Below are positions 1 to 8,110 of a DNA stretch of 64,000 nucleotides, one piece after another; the stretch's first letter is position 1; each line of letters opens with the position of its first letter. The position numbers and the translations under genes were made by a program. Source of the DNA: Flavobacteriales bacterium (GTDB lineage: Bacteria; Bacteroidota; Bacteroidia; Flavobacteriales_F; PHOS-HE28); the NCBI GenBank assembly GCA_016721825.1, contig JADKHI010000001.1, positions 1,116,001 to 1,180,000 on the forward strand, given 5' to 3'. The notes under the pieces were generated by a model that searched no databases, had not been told where the DNA came from, and worked only from the letters and a program-made list of their open reading frames with translations.

Positions 1-168
1 GCACCCGCCCCCAAGGCCGCGAAGGTGATCGAGCCCAAAGTGAAGAAGACGGCAGCCACGAAGGCCGCCGCTCCCGCCAAGAAGGCTGCTCCCGCGAAGA
101 AAGCCGCCCCTGCAAAGAAGGCAGCCCCCGCGAAGAAGGCCGCTCCGAAGAAGGACACCAAGAAGTAA
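1..168 (+). CDS. rplU: 50S ribosomal protein L21, C-terminal end (partial)
   Basis: The open frame runs in from the left edge and ends at TAA 166-168. The visible 55 residues are almost only Lys, Ala and Pro, built from repeats of the unit KKAAPA, ending KKDTKK. This low-complexity basic tail does not identify the protein alone. It lies 37 bp upstream of rpmA, and rplU-rpmA is a very conserved pair; Bacteroidota L21 proteins often carry a Lys/Ala-rich C-terminal extension (family knowledge). I therefore infer the end of L21, a 23S rRNA-binding protein of the large subunit. A histone H1-like protein is the main alternative. The globular part lies outside the window. Confidence 0.65.
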   Translation, partial: APAPKAAKVIEPKVKKTAATKAAAPAKKAAPAKKAAPAKKAAPAKKAAPKKDTKK

Positions 169-205
169 GCGCCGCTACGGCATCAACACGAATACCTGAC
201 CAGCC

Positions 206-475
206 ATGGCACACAAGAAAGGTGAAGGCAGTACCCAGAACGGCCGCGAATCGCACTCCAAGCGCCTCGGCGTGAAGATTTACGGTGGCAGCAAGGCCAT
301 CGCCGGCAACATCATCGTGCGTCAGCGCGGCACCAAGCACCACCCCGGCCTGAATGTGGGCATCGGTGTGGACCACACCCTGTACGCCCTCGTGGATGGC
401 GTGGTGAAGTTCCAGCGCAAGCGCGATGAGCGCAGCTACGTGAGCATCGTACCCGCTGAGGCCTCCAACGCCTAA
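206..475 (+). CDS. rpmA: 50S ribosomal protein L27
   Basis: An 89-residue protein of normal L27 length. The N-terminus MAHKKGEGSTQNGRES is the family signature, followed by RLGVKIYGG and the IVRQRGT segment. L27 sits near the peptidyl-transferase centre, where its N-terminal tail reaches the tRNA acceptor ends. The start here (MAHKKG) is the mature type with no cleavable extension of the Firmicutes kind. It follows the probable rplU end by 37 bp and is followed by a strong intrinsic terminator, so it is the last gene of its operon. Confidence 0.97.
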   Translation: MAHKKGEGSTQNGRESHSKRLGVKIYGGSKAIAGNIIVRQRGTKHHPGLNVGIGVDHTLYALVDGVVKFQRKRDERSYVSIVPAEASNA

Positions 476-494
476 GCGTACCTCCCATTGACCG

Positions 495-522
495 AAAAGC
501 CCCGAGCGATCGGGGCTTTTTT
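495..522 (+). terminator. Rho-independent terminator after rpmA
   Basis: A perfect 10-bp stem, AAAAGCCCCG / CGGGGCTTTT, with a 6-nt loop, followed by more T. It sits 20 bp after the rpmA stop and ends the rplU-rpmA transcript. Confidence 0.92.
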
Positions 523-550
523 CATTCCATCCCCACCCCCGGCCCTCCCT

Positions 551-558
551 TAACTTCG
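551..558 (+). promoter_or_regulatory. Candidate -7 box upstream of serS
   Basis: TAACTTCG matches the TAnnTTYG form of the Bacteroidota sigma-A -7 element and lies 38 bp before the serS ATG, just past the rpmA terminator. No clear TTG -33 box is seen at the usual spacing, so this is only a candidate. Confidence 0.45.
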
Positions 559-596
559 CGCCTGCCTGCCTTTGGCAAGGCCTCATTCCCCCGACC

Positions 597-1867
597 ATGC
601 TGGAATTGTCGTTCATCCGTGAACACCGTGAAGAGGCGGAACAACGCCTCGCCAAGCGCAACATCGACGTCAAGGTGCTGCTGGACCGTACCGCTGAACT
701 GGACGAACTGCGCCGTCGCACCCAGGTGGACCTGGACGCCCGGCTGGCCGAGCTGAACGAACTGAGCCGCTCCATCGGGGAGCTGATGAAGGCCGGGAAC
801 AAAGCTGAAGCGGAGACCGCCCGTGCGCGCACCACGGACCTGAAGGCCACGGCTGCCACCCTTAAGGAGCAGCTCGAAGCCACGGAGAAGAGCCTGCACG
901 ACCACCTCTGCACCATCCCCAACGCGCCGAACGCCCGCGTGCCCGTAGGCAAAACCCCGGAAGAGAACACCGTGGTGATGCACGAGGGTGCACTGCCCGA
1001 CCTGCCCGCAGATGCCAAGCCCCACTGGGAGCTCGGTGAGCAATACGGCTTCCTCCACATGGACCTCGGCGTGAAGGTCACAGGAGCTGGCTTCCCTGTC
1101 TACAGCGGACCCGGCGCCAAGCTTCAGCGTGCCCTGATCTCCTTCTTCCTGGACCGCGCCACCGAGGCCGGCTACCGTGAGTTCATCCCACCCCACATGG
1201 TGAACGCCGCCAGCGCCTTCGCCACGGGCCAACTTCCCGACAAGGAGGGCCAGATGTACCACGCCACCGCCGACGACCTCTACCTGATCCCCACGGCCGA
1301 GGTGCCCATCACCAACCTCTACCGGGATGTGATCCTGGATCCCGAGCAACTGCCGGTGATGATGGTGGGCTACACGCCCTGCTTCCGCCGTGAGGCCGGT
1401 AGCTATGGTGCCCACGTGCGCGGCCTCAACCGTGTGCACCAGTTCGACAAGGTGGAGATCGTTCGCCTGGAGCACCCCGACCACAGCTACGCCGCCTTGG
1501 AGGACATGGTGGAGCACGTGAAGGGGCTGCTGCGCGCCTGGAACTGCCCTACCGACAGCTGCTGCTCTGTGGCGGCGACATGGGCTTCAGCAGCGCGCTC
1601 ACGTATGACATGGAGGTGTACGCCGGAGCTCAGAAACGCTGGTTGGAAGTGAGCTCCATCAGCTGCTTCGAGACCTTCCAGAGCAACCGCCTGAAGCTGC
1701 GTTTCCGCGACGGCAAGCGCACGCGCCTGCCACACACGCTGAACGGCAGCGCCCTTGCCCTGGCCCGCATCGTAGCCGCCATCCTGGAGAACAACCAGAC
1801 CCCCGAGGGCATCCACATCCCCGTGGCCTTGCGTCCTTACACGGGCTTCGATATGATCCGACCCTGA
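597..1867 (+). CDS. serS: Serine--tRNA ligase, interrupted by a 1-base frameshift
   Basis: Charges tRNA-Ser with serine (class II aaRS). The first frame starts MLELSFIREHREEAEQRL and holds the N-terminal coiled-coil arm (about residues 30-100) and motif 2 (CFRREAGSYGAHVRG). At about 1537-1538 the frame changes. The downstream frame, open to TGA 1865-1867, continues with the expected LELPYRQLLLCGGDMGFSS, then SSISCFETFQSNR and motif 3 (LNGSALALARIVAAIL). Adding one C in the CC at 1537-1538 restores a continuous protein of 423 residues, the normal SerS length. As read, the first frame runs on to a stop at 1652 and lacks motif 3. serS is essential, so a sequence or assembly error is the likeliest cause. 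The stop overlaps the next ATG (TGATG). Confidence 0.93.
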
Positions 1868-2424
1868 TGCGTGGCGCACTTTTCGCTCTGATCACCGCGT
1901 TCTTCGGCATGTCCTTGCTCTTCTCCTGCAAGGGGAAGCCGCACGACCCCGCACACGTGACCGCAATCGACAGCATGCTGATCCAGGTCGATAGCCTTGA
2001 ACGCTTGGTGAACGCCATCGAGGTTCCCGTGTACCTACAAATGGATTCAACGTTCCGGACCCAGAAGGACCGCTTGGAGAACGTGATGAAGGACACGCTG
2101 GACCGCGCAAAGGCCATGGCCGTGGGCAACTACTTCCGAGCGATGACGAAGTCGCTTGGTCGGGTGAAGGGCCTCTATGAGGAGAGCCTTGATGAGCTTG
2201 CCTTGGCGCGCAAGCAGCTCCTCAACCTAAAGCACGACATCGGTGGTGGTCTGCTTCCCGAAGGTCCCGAAGCCACCTATGTGCAGCAGGAACAGCTCTA
2301 CCTCTCGAACCTCGCCCGCAAGGTCAGCATACTCATGAACAGCGCCGGTACTGCGAAGCGGAACTGGGATGATCACCATGCGGTCGTCGACTCTCTCCTT
2401 GCAGCTCCCGCACCCAACCCATGA
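1867..2424 (+). CDS. Hypothetical lipoprotein, helical
   Basis: A 185-residue protein. The N-terminus MRGALFALITAFFGMSLLFSC is a type II signal peptide with the lipobox Cys at residue 21, so the mature protein should be a periplasm-facing lipoprotein. The remainder is charged and helical (for example QVDSLERLVNAIEV and ELALARKQLLNLKHDIGGG), with no catalytic motif that I recognise. It starts on the last base of the serS stop and overlaps the next TPR gene by 4 bp (ATGA), so it is cotranscribed with that gene. The partnership suggests a shared envelope role, but its function is unknown. Confidence 0.8.
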   Translation: MRGALFALITAFFGMSLLFSCKGKPHDPAHVTAIDSMLIQVDSLERLVNAIEVPVYLQMDSTFRTQKDRLENVMKDTLDRAKAMAVGNYFRAMTKSLGRVKGLYEESLDELALARKQLLNLKHDIGGGLLPEGPEATYVQQEQLYLSNLARKVSILMNSAGTAKRNWDDHHAVVDSLLAAPAPNP

Positions 2425-4298
2425 TCACCGCACGCGCCCTGAGGTCCTTGTTGACCGCCCTGCTCGGCGCGTGGATGGCCGTTGCGGCACAGGCCCAGGG
2501 TGGCACGGATGAACAGCTCGCCGCACAATACTTCCAACGCGGCGAATACGATAAGGCTGCGCTCTACTATGACAAGCTCTACCGCAGCCAGCCAAGCGAA
2601 TACTACTACGAGCAGCTCTTCCGCTGCCAGGTGAGCCTGAAGGATTACGAAAGCGCGGAGAAGCTCGCGAAGGACCAACTGCGCCGCCAGAACGGCGACC
2701 CGCGCTACATCGTGGACCTGGGCAGTGTGTACCGCGCACAAGGCGACGACGACAAGGCCATGCAACAGTTCCAGAAGGCGCTGAAGGGCATGAAGTACGA
2801 CCAGGCCAGCGTCCGCAACCTGGCCAATGCTTTCTCCAAGTACAACGAGCTGGACCTCGCACTGGAGGCCTACGAACGCGGGCAGAACGGACTGAAGGAC
2901 GGCACCAACTTCCACTACGAGATCGCCACCATCTATGCGGCCAAGGGTGATGTACCTGCGATGGTGAAGCAGTACATCGACCTGCTCGGCGCCAACGAGA
3001 GCTACATCCAGGCCGTGCAGAACGGGCTGGCGCGCTACATCGATTTCAGCGTGGCCGATAGCCGCAGCGAGACGCTCCGCACAGAGCTTCTACGCCACAT
3101 TCAGAAGGACCCGCAGAAGACCATCTACCAGGAACTGCTGATCTGGATGTACATCCAACAGAAGGACCTGACCAGCGCCTTGGTGCAGAGCAAGGCCATG
3201 GACAAGCGCTTCGGCGAGGGTGGCCAACGCGTGATGGAACTGGCCGAAGTAGCGGTGACCAACGAGGACTGGAGCACCGCCGTGAAGTGCTATCAGTACG
3301 TGGTGACGCTAGGCAGCGAAGGACCGAACTACCTGCGCGCACGCATCGGGGAAGTGAACACCTTGGACCGCCAGCTCACAGCACAGGCCGAGCCCGCGCG
3401 TGAGGAGCTGGTCACCTTGCAGCAGAAGTACGAGGTCACCATCAGCGAACTGGGGCGCAGCCGGGGCACCTTGGAACTCGTCCGCGGGTTGGCCCGGCTA
3501 AAGGCCTACTACCTCAACGACGCACCTGGGGCCATCACGCTCCTTGAAGAAGGCATCGCCACACCGGGTGCAGATCCCAAGTCACAGGCGGAAATGAAGC
3601 TCGACCTCGGCGACATCCACGTGCTCAACGCCAACATCTGGGAGGCGTCGCTGCTGTACTCGCAGGTGGACCTCGACTTCAAGCAGGACATGCTCGGCCA
3701 CGAGGCGCGGTTGCGGAACGCCAAGGTCAGCTTCTACGCGGGTGACTTCCTGTGGGCCCAGGGACAGCTCGACGTGCTCAAGGCCAGCACCAGCAAGCTC
3801 ATCGCCAACGACGCCATGGAGCTCAGCCTGCTGATCAGCGACAACCTGGGCGCCGACAGCAACAGCGTTCCGCTCAGCATGTACGCGCACGCCCAGCTCT
3901 TCAGCTTCCAGCACCGCTACGACGAGGCCCTCACCGAACTGGACAGCCTCACGCTCACCTACCCCATGCACAGCATCAGCGATGAGGTGTTCATGGAGCG
4001 CTTCCGCATCGCCTACGCGCGCCATCAGTACGACAGCGCGGCCGTGTGGCTGGTGAAGATCACCGAGCAATACCCGAACGACATCCTCATGGACAACGCG
4101 CTCATCGAGCTGGGGCGCCTGTACGATACGAAGCTGAAGGATCCCGAGAAGGCCAAGCAGTACTACGAGCGACTCTTGTTCGAGCAGGGGGGCAGCATCT
4201 TCGTCCCCGAAGCACGCGACCGGTTCCGCCGATTGCGCGGCGACATGGACGGCCCGCAGACACCCGAACAGAAGTTCCTCAACGGCGAGGCCCCATGA
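2421..4298 (+). CDS. Exported TPR-repeat protein
   Basis: A 625-residue protein with a signal peptide (LLTALLGAWMAVAAQAQG; cleavage near residue 26). It then carries helical repeats of TPR type, for example AAQYFQRGEYDKAALYYDKL, VYRAQGDDDKAMQQFQKAL and a C-terminal YPNDILMDNALIELGRLYD repeat. TPR arrays act as protein-binding scaffolds, and large periplasmic TPR proteins of this design are common in Bacteroidota. It overlaps the lipoprotein gene upstream and the DUF4286-like gene downstream by 4 bp each (ATGA), so the set is translationally coupled. The binding partner cannot be read from the sequence. Confidence 0.87.
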   Translation: MITARALRSLLTALLGAWMAVAAQAQGGTDEQLAAQYFQRGEYDKAALYYDKLYRSQPSEYYYEQLFRCQVSLKDYESAEKLAKDQLRRQNGDPRYIVDLGSVYRAQGDDDKAMQQFQKALKGMKYDQASVRNLANAFSKYNELDLALEAYERGQNGLKDGTNFHYEIATIYAAKGDVPAMVKQYIDLLGANESYIQAVQNGLARYIDFSVADSRSETLRTELLRHIQKDPQKTIYQELLIWMYIQQKDLTSALVQSKAMDKRFGEGGQRVMELAEVAVTNEDWSTAVKCYQYVVTLGSEGPNYLRARIGEVNTLDRQLTAQAEPAREELVTLQQKYEVTISELGRSRGTLELVRGLARLKAYYLNDAPGAITLLEEGIATPGADPKSQAEMKLDLGDIHVLNANIWEASLLYSQVDLDFKQDMLGHEARLRNAKVSFYAGDFLWAQGQLDVLKASTSKLIANDAMELSLLISDNLGADSNSVPLSMYAHAQLFSFQHRYDEALTELDSLTLTYPMHSISDEVFMERFRIAYARHQYDSAAVWLVKITEQYPNDILMDNALIELGRLYDTKLKDPEKAKQYYERLLFEQGGSIFVPEARDRFRRLRGDMDGPQTPEQKFLNGEAP

Positions 4299-4603
4299 TC
4301 ATCTACAACGTCACCCTCAGCGTCGACGAGCCTGTTCACCAGGAATGGCTCGAGTGGATGAAGCAGGTCCACATCCCCGACGTTATGGCCACCGGGCTTT
4401 TCCTGGACAGCCGCATCGTACGTGTGCTGGGCGAAGAGGAAGGCGGCGTTACCTACGCCGTGCAGTACACCTGCGCGGACATGGCCACCTACGAGCGCTA
4501 CCGCGATGAGCACGCACCGCGCCTGCAGGCCGAAACGCAGAAGCACTATGGCGGTCGGTTCGCCGCGTTCCGGACCTTGTTGGAAGTGCTGCATACGGCA
4601 TGA
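4295..4603 (+). CDS. DUF4286-like small protein
   Basis: A 102-residue protein starting MIIYNVTLSVDEPVHQEWLEWM, with no signal peptide. The opening MIIYNVT...V and the following HIPDVMATGLF, then VQYTCADMATYERYRDEHAPRLQ, match the compact alpha/beta (ferredoxin-like) DUF4286 family that sits beside ksgA in many Bacteroidota. Biochemical function is not known for the family. The start is fixed by the ATGA overlap with the TPR gene, and its own stop again overlaps the next ATG. In the expected gene order ksgA would follow directly; here two extra genes intervene. Confidence 0.82.
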   Translation: MIIYNVTLSVDEPVHQEWLEWMKQVHIPDVMATGLFLDSRIVRVLGEEEGGVTYAVQYTCADMATYERYRDEHAPRLQAETQKHYGGRFAAFRTLLEVLHTA

Positions 4604-5106
4604 AGGCCTTGGTGACACTGGTCGTGTTCGGCATACTCGCCGTCAACTCCTTCGGACAATCCACTCCGGTACTGGCTCCGGGATCACTTTCGCTGCGGAC
4701 TGAAATTGTAGAAACGAGTCGCCCTGACAGCGCCACCACTTTGGTGCTTGAGGCGATCTTCCAGTTGGATCCTTCCTCCATGGATGCGATCGATCTTGAA
4801 CCGGACAGTTTCCTGATCAAGGTGTATCGAAATGAGGTGCTCATTAGACCGACGAGCCTCCACCAAGAGAGGATCAATCCCGGAGGTGATGGATTGGAGG
4901 GCTCTAGCAACACCAAACGCGAGCATGCCCACTTCAACAAGAAGAAGTACCAGGTCATCCTACCATTGACCTACTCATTCCGTAGTCCTACCTCACGAAA
5001 GCTCAAAGGCTATGCTCTCCGCCACGGCCCAGCGGTCTTCGTGATCGAATACGTCACGCCGACAGGGAGACACGAAGTAGGCCGACAGATGATCGAGATC
5101 CAGTGA
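4600..5106 (+). CDS. Hypothetical exported protein (insert gene 1)
   Basis: A 168-residue protein. MKALVTLVVFGILAVNSFGQS is a standard signal peptide, giving a periplasmic or secreted product. The mature part looks like a small beta-rich domain (LVLEAIFQLDPSSMD, YQVILPLTYSF, AVFVIEYVTPTGRHEV) with no motif I recognise. The start overlaps the DUF4286-like stop by 4 bp. Codon and base use are visibly more A+T-rich than in the flanking genes, and the gene lies inside what should be a conserved neighbourhood. I infer a recent acquisition together with the next gene. Confidence 0.72.
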   Translation: MKALVTLVVFGILAVNSFGQSTPVLAPGSLSLRTEIVETSRPDSATTLVLEAIFQLDPSSMDAIDLEPDSFLIKVYRNEVLIRPTSLHQERINPGGDGLEGSSNTKREHAHFNKKKYQVILPLTYSFRSPTSRKLKGYALRHGPAVFVIEYVTPTGRHEVGRQMIEIQ

Positions 5107-5137
5107 AGTCAACGCACCAGATCTTCGTTACATCATC

Positions 5138-5623
5138 ATGACCTTCGTCCGCCTCAAGAAGCATTTCGGCCAGCACTTCCTGAAGGAGGATCGGGTCGCA
5201 CCGCGCATCATCATCCTTTTGCTTTCGCTTGCTGTCTCTTGTCCGCTTCTATTCTGCATGGATCCGCGTACCAGCATATCAAACATCTCGGATACGACCA
5301 CAAGAACCACGTTTCGAGCGAACATCCTGGGCGAGCGGATCCTCCCATTGATCTACTGGCCGAAATGGGGAACATTGACCGTGGGAGACACTGGACTGGT
5401 CTTCGAGACAACCTCGCATGACACCATTCTGAACGTGCCATATGTTGAGATCGATTCCATCACCTTGGGCAACCTACGCGACAATCTGTACTGCCCAGGT
5501 TTCTGCATGAGCATCGCGGTAGCCCACCACCGCAGATTCGTTGAATTGGTGCGCGATGTGCATCATGTCCCGATTCGGGTCGAACGCTTTCAGCGACGTT
5601 GTTTCCCTATGCTGAGGCGATAG
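5138..5623 (+). CDS. Chimeric membrane protein carrying a duplicated KsgA N-terminus (insert gene 2)
   Basis: A 161-residue frame. Residues 1-24 (MTFVRLKKHFGQHFLKEDRV...) copy the start of KsgA encoded 530 bp downstream, almost base for base. From residue 25 the protein is unrelated: a hydrophobic stretch IIILLLSLAVSCPLLFC, then a small beta-rich domain (WGTLTVGDTGLVFETT, VPYVEIDSITLG) resembling GRAM/PH-like folds, then a basic tail. The ksgA-derived part supplies start codon and context but not the methyltransferase. An internal start at MDPRTS (5258) could be used instead. The body is A+T-richer than its neighbours. It may be a real chimeric gene or a captured gene that lost its own start. 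Function unknown. Confidence 0.6.
   Translation: MTFVRLKKHFGQHFLKEDRVAPRIIILLLSLAVSCPLLFCMDPRTSISNISDTTTRTTFRANILGERILPLIYWPKWGTLTVGDTGLVFETTSHDTILNVPYVEIDSITLGNLRDNLYCPGFCMSIAVAHHRRFVELVRDVHHVPIRVERFQRRCFPMLRR
5144..5191 (+). repeat. Direct repeat, upstream copy (ksgA 5' end)
   Basis: 48 nt that match 5682-5729 with two differences (5154 T/C and the last base). The repeat covers codons 3-18 of the chimeric gene and codons 4-19 of ksgA. The second copy is in place in ksgA, so this one is the duplicate. It marks the left border of the foreign segment. Confidence 0.9.
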
Positions 5624-5672
5624 TTTAAGCGCTATTCAGAGCGATCCATCACCGTACTTCATATTCTCACCC

Positions 5673-6440
5673 GTGACCTCCTTCGTCCGCCCCAAGAAGC
5701 ATTTCGGCCAGCACTTCCTGAAGGAGGACAGCATCGCGAAGCGCATCGGTGACGCCCTCACGCACCACGGCGGTTACCGGGACGTCGTCGAGATCGGTCC
5801 GGGCACCGGTGCGCTCACCAAGCACCTGATGCATCGGGAGGACATCGACCTGACCTGCGTGGAACTGGATCCCGAGGCGGCGGCCCACTTGCGTGAGGTG
5901 CACCCCGACCTGCGCCTGATCGAGGGCGATGTGCTCCGTCTGGACCTGCGCACCCGCTTCGACGGGCCCTTCGCCATCATCGGCAACTTTCCCTACAACA
6001 TCAGCACGCAGATCATCTTCCAAGTGCTGGAGCACCGCGACCACTGCACCGAGGTGGTGGGCATGTTCCAGAAGGAAGTGTCCGACCGCATCCGCGCACT
6101 GCCCGGCAACAAGGTCTACGGCATCACCAGCGTGGTCACACAGGCCTGGTACACCATTGAGCAGATCATGGTGGTGGAGCCCGGCTCCTTCATTCCCCCG
6201 CCCAAGGTCCGCAGCGCCGTGATCCGTTTGAAGCGCAATACCGTGGAGCACCTGGGCTGCGACGAGAAGCGCTTCTTCCAGCTGGTGAAGATGGCCTTCA
6301 ACCAGCGCCGCAAGACCCTTTCCAACGCGCTGAAGGCCTTCCCCGGCCTGGAGAAAGGTGTTCCCATGCCCTATGCGAAGCAACGTGCCGAGGAGCTTTC
6401 CGTGGCGGACTTCGTGGCCTTGGTGAACGCGGCTTCCTGA
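5673..6440 (+). CDS. rsmA: 16S rRNA (adenine1518/1519-N6)-dimethyltransferase
   Basis: KsgA/RsmA dimethylates two adjacent adenines in helix 45 of 16S rRNA late in 30S assembly, using S-adenosylmethionine. The 255-residue protein begins (GTG start) MTSFVRPKKHFGQHFLKED, with the family N-terminal signature. Then follow the SAM motif VVEIGPGTGALTKHL (about residues 32-46), the acidic motif II LTCVELDPEA, and the catalytic NFPYNIS (about residues 109-115), matching the family NLPYNIS with F for L. The C-terminal helical domain holds FNQRRKTLSNAL. Length is normal. The GTG start is chosen because it places the signature at the N-terminus; no ATG fits. Confidence 0.96.
   Translation: MTSFVRPKKHFGQHFLKEDSIAKRIGDALTHHGGYRDVVEIGPGTGALTKHLMHREDIDLTCVELDPEAAAHLREVHPDLRLIEGDVLRLDLRTRFDGPFAIIGNFPYNISTQIIFQVLEHRDHCTEVVGMFQKEVSDRIRALPGNKVYGITSVVTQAWYTIEQIMVVEPGSFIPPPKVRSAVIRLKRNTVEHLGCDEKRFFQLVKMAFNQRRKTLSNALKAFPGLEKGVPMPYAKQRAEELSVADFVALVNAAS
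5682..5729 (+). repeat. Direct repeat, downstream copy (within ksgA)
   Basis: The partner of 5144-5191, in its native position in ksgA. The synonymous sites are also conserved, so the duplication is recent. Recombination between the two copies would cleanly remove the intervening 538 bp and restore ksgA. Confidence 0.9.
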
Positions 6441-6451
6441 GCGAGGCCCAT

Positions 6452-6615
6452 GCTTCCGCTTATCCCCCGCGCCAAGGCGAGGTGGTGGAGGGGGAGCTGC
6501 AGCGCATGGGCTTCGCTCAACCGTCAATGGTCATCGTGAGCGGATCGCATTTCGGCTCCCCCTACGCCCCCTCGCTGTTCCTCCCTTCGGTCGGGCGCGG
6601 GGGATAGGCGGAAGC
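6452..6615. repeat. Imperfect inverted repeat between ksgA and mgtE
   Basis: The outer arms 6452-6473 and 6594-6615 are 22-bp inverted copies with one mismatch (gcttccgc-tatcccccgcgcc). They enclose about 120 bp that contain further G-rich/C-rich partial complements (gggggag near 6488 and ctccccc near 6556). The whole segment could fold into a branched hairpin. It looks like a non-coding palindromic element of REP/BIME or MITE type, or a terminator region for ksgA. There is no T-run after the stem. Confidence 0.6.
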
Positions 6616-6653
6616 GCTCCGCCATTGAGCACCTTCCCTAGCCCGGAACCGGC

Positions 6654-6661
6654 TACTTTCG
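6654..6661 (+). promoter_or_regulatory. Candidate -7 box for mgtE
   Basis: TACTTTCG fits TAnnTTYG and lies 54 bp before the mgtE start. No clear -33 TTG is seen. Confidence 0.4.
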
Positions 6662-6715
6662 CGGCGTTAACGCCGGACCGAACACCACCCGGCACCCCAT
6701 GGACGGTCGACCGCG

Positions 6716-8110
6716 ATGGCATTCAAGCTCAGCAAGTTCAGCCTGGAACGCATCCAGGAGAACGTGGCCCAACGCCGCGGCGAGGCCCTGCTGTCCGAAC
6801 TGAGCGACCTCCACCCGGCGGACATCGCGGAAGTGATCGACCAGCTCGAGCTGGAAGAGGCCCGCTATGTCTATGAGATGCTCGAGCCCGAGCTCGCGGC
6901 CGAAGTGCTCGTGGAGCTTCCCGAGGACCTCCGTGATTCGCTGCTGGAGAACTACACCGGCAAGGAGATCGCCGAAGAGCTGATCGAACAGCTCGATTCC
7001 GACGACGCGGCCGACGTGATCGCCGAGCTGCCCGAGGACCTCAAAGAGGAGGTGCTCGCCAACATCGAGGACGCCGAGCACCTCAGCGACATCACCGACC
7101 TGCTGACGTACGACGAGAACACCGCCGGCGGCATCATGGCCAAGGAGCTGGTGAAGGTGAACGTCGGCAGCATGCTCCTCCATTGCGTCCGCGAACTGCG
7201 CGCGCATGCCGATGACATCGAGCACATCTACGTGATCAACGTGGTGGACGACCACGACAAGTTCGTGGGCACGATCCCACTGAAGGAGCTGGTGATCCGC
7301 AGCCTGCGCACGCCGGTGAAGGACGTGTACGATCCGGACGCCATCACCGTGCGCGCCGACACCGACAAGGAGGAGGTGTCGCGCATGATGGAGAAGTACA
7401 ACCTCACCGTGCTGCCGGTCGTCGATGCGCGCGGTCGCCTGCTGGGTCGCATCACCATTGATGACGTGGTGGACGTGATCCGCGAGGAAGAGACCGAGGA
7501 CGTGCAGCGAATGGCCGGTATGGAAGCGCTGGACTACTCCTACTCCAACAGCAGCCTGTGGGAGATGGTGAAGAAGCGCGCGGGCTGGCTCATCGTGCTC
7601 TTCATCGGTGAGAGCTTCACGGCCACGGCCATGGGCTTCTTCGAAGGACAGATCGAGAAGGCCGTGGTGCTTGCGCTCTTCATCCCGCTCATCATCAGCA
7701 GCGGCGGCAACACCGGTTCGCAGGCCAGCACCCTCATCATCCGCGCGCTCGCACTTGGTGACGTTGCTGTATCCGAATGGTGGCGCATTTTCAAGCGGGA
7801 GCTCAGTGTGGGCCTGATGCTCGGCGTGGCGCTCGGCATCTTCGGTTTCCTGCGCGTGGCCGTGTACAGCCAATTCAGCACCGCTTACGGTCCACACTGG
7901 GAGCTGATCGCCTTTGCCGTTGGCTTCTCCCTGCTCGGCGTGGTGGTCTGGGGCAACCTCATGGGTTCGCTCTTCCCCCTGCTGTTGAAACGCCTCGGAC
8001 TGGATCCGGCGGTATCGTCCGCGCCCTTCGTCGCCACGGTGGTGGACGTTACCGGGTTGCTGATCTACTTCACCATCGCTTCGCTCCTGCTCGTGGGCGT
8101 CATCCTGTGA
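6716..8110 (+). CDS. mgtE: Magnesium transporter MgtE
   Basis: A 464-residue inner-membrane Mg2+ channel. The N-terminal acidic MgtE_N domain (about residues 20-130) has repeats such as LHPADIAEVIDQLE and DDAADVIAELPEDLKEEV. A CBS pair follows (about 135-260; LPVVDARGRLLGRITIDDVVDVI), then the membrane domain with about five helices from residue 285 onward (GWLIVLFIGESFTATAMGFF, PLIISSGGNTGSQASTL, FVATVVDVTGLLIYF). The motif GGNTGSQ and the P-F-V-A-T-V-V-D segment are characteristic. In the family, cytosolic Mg2+ bound by the N and CBS domains closes the pore. Length is normal. The stop overlaps the next GTG start (GTGA). Confidence 0.96.
   Translation: MAFKLSKFSLERIQENVAQRRGEALLSELSDLHPADIAEVIDQLELEEARYVYEMLEPELAAEVLVELPEDLRDSLLENYTGKEIAEELIEQLDSDDAADVIAELPEDLKEEVLANIEDAEHLSDITDLLTYDENTAGGIMAKELVKVNVGSMLLHCVRELRAHADDIEHIYVINVVDDHDKFVGTIPLKELVIRSLRTPVKDVYDPDAITVRADTDKEEVSRMMEKYNLTVLPVVDARGRLLGRITIDDVVDVIREEETEDVQRMAGMEALDYSYSNSSLWEMVKKRAGWLIVLFIGESFTATAMGFFEGQIEKAVVLALFIPLIISSGGNTGSQASTLIIRALALGDVAVSEWWRIFKRELSVGLMLGVALGIFGFLRVAVYSQFSTAYGPHWELIAFAVGFSLLGVVVWGNLMGSLFPLLLKRLGLDPAVSSAPFVATVVDVTGLLIYFTIASLLLVGVIL

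Noticed and set aside
7777..8106. Upstream part of the dehydrogenase frame inside mgtE
   Set aside because: It is mgtE in another frame. The dehydrogenase starts at GTG 8107, where the Rossmann-like N-terminus begins.
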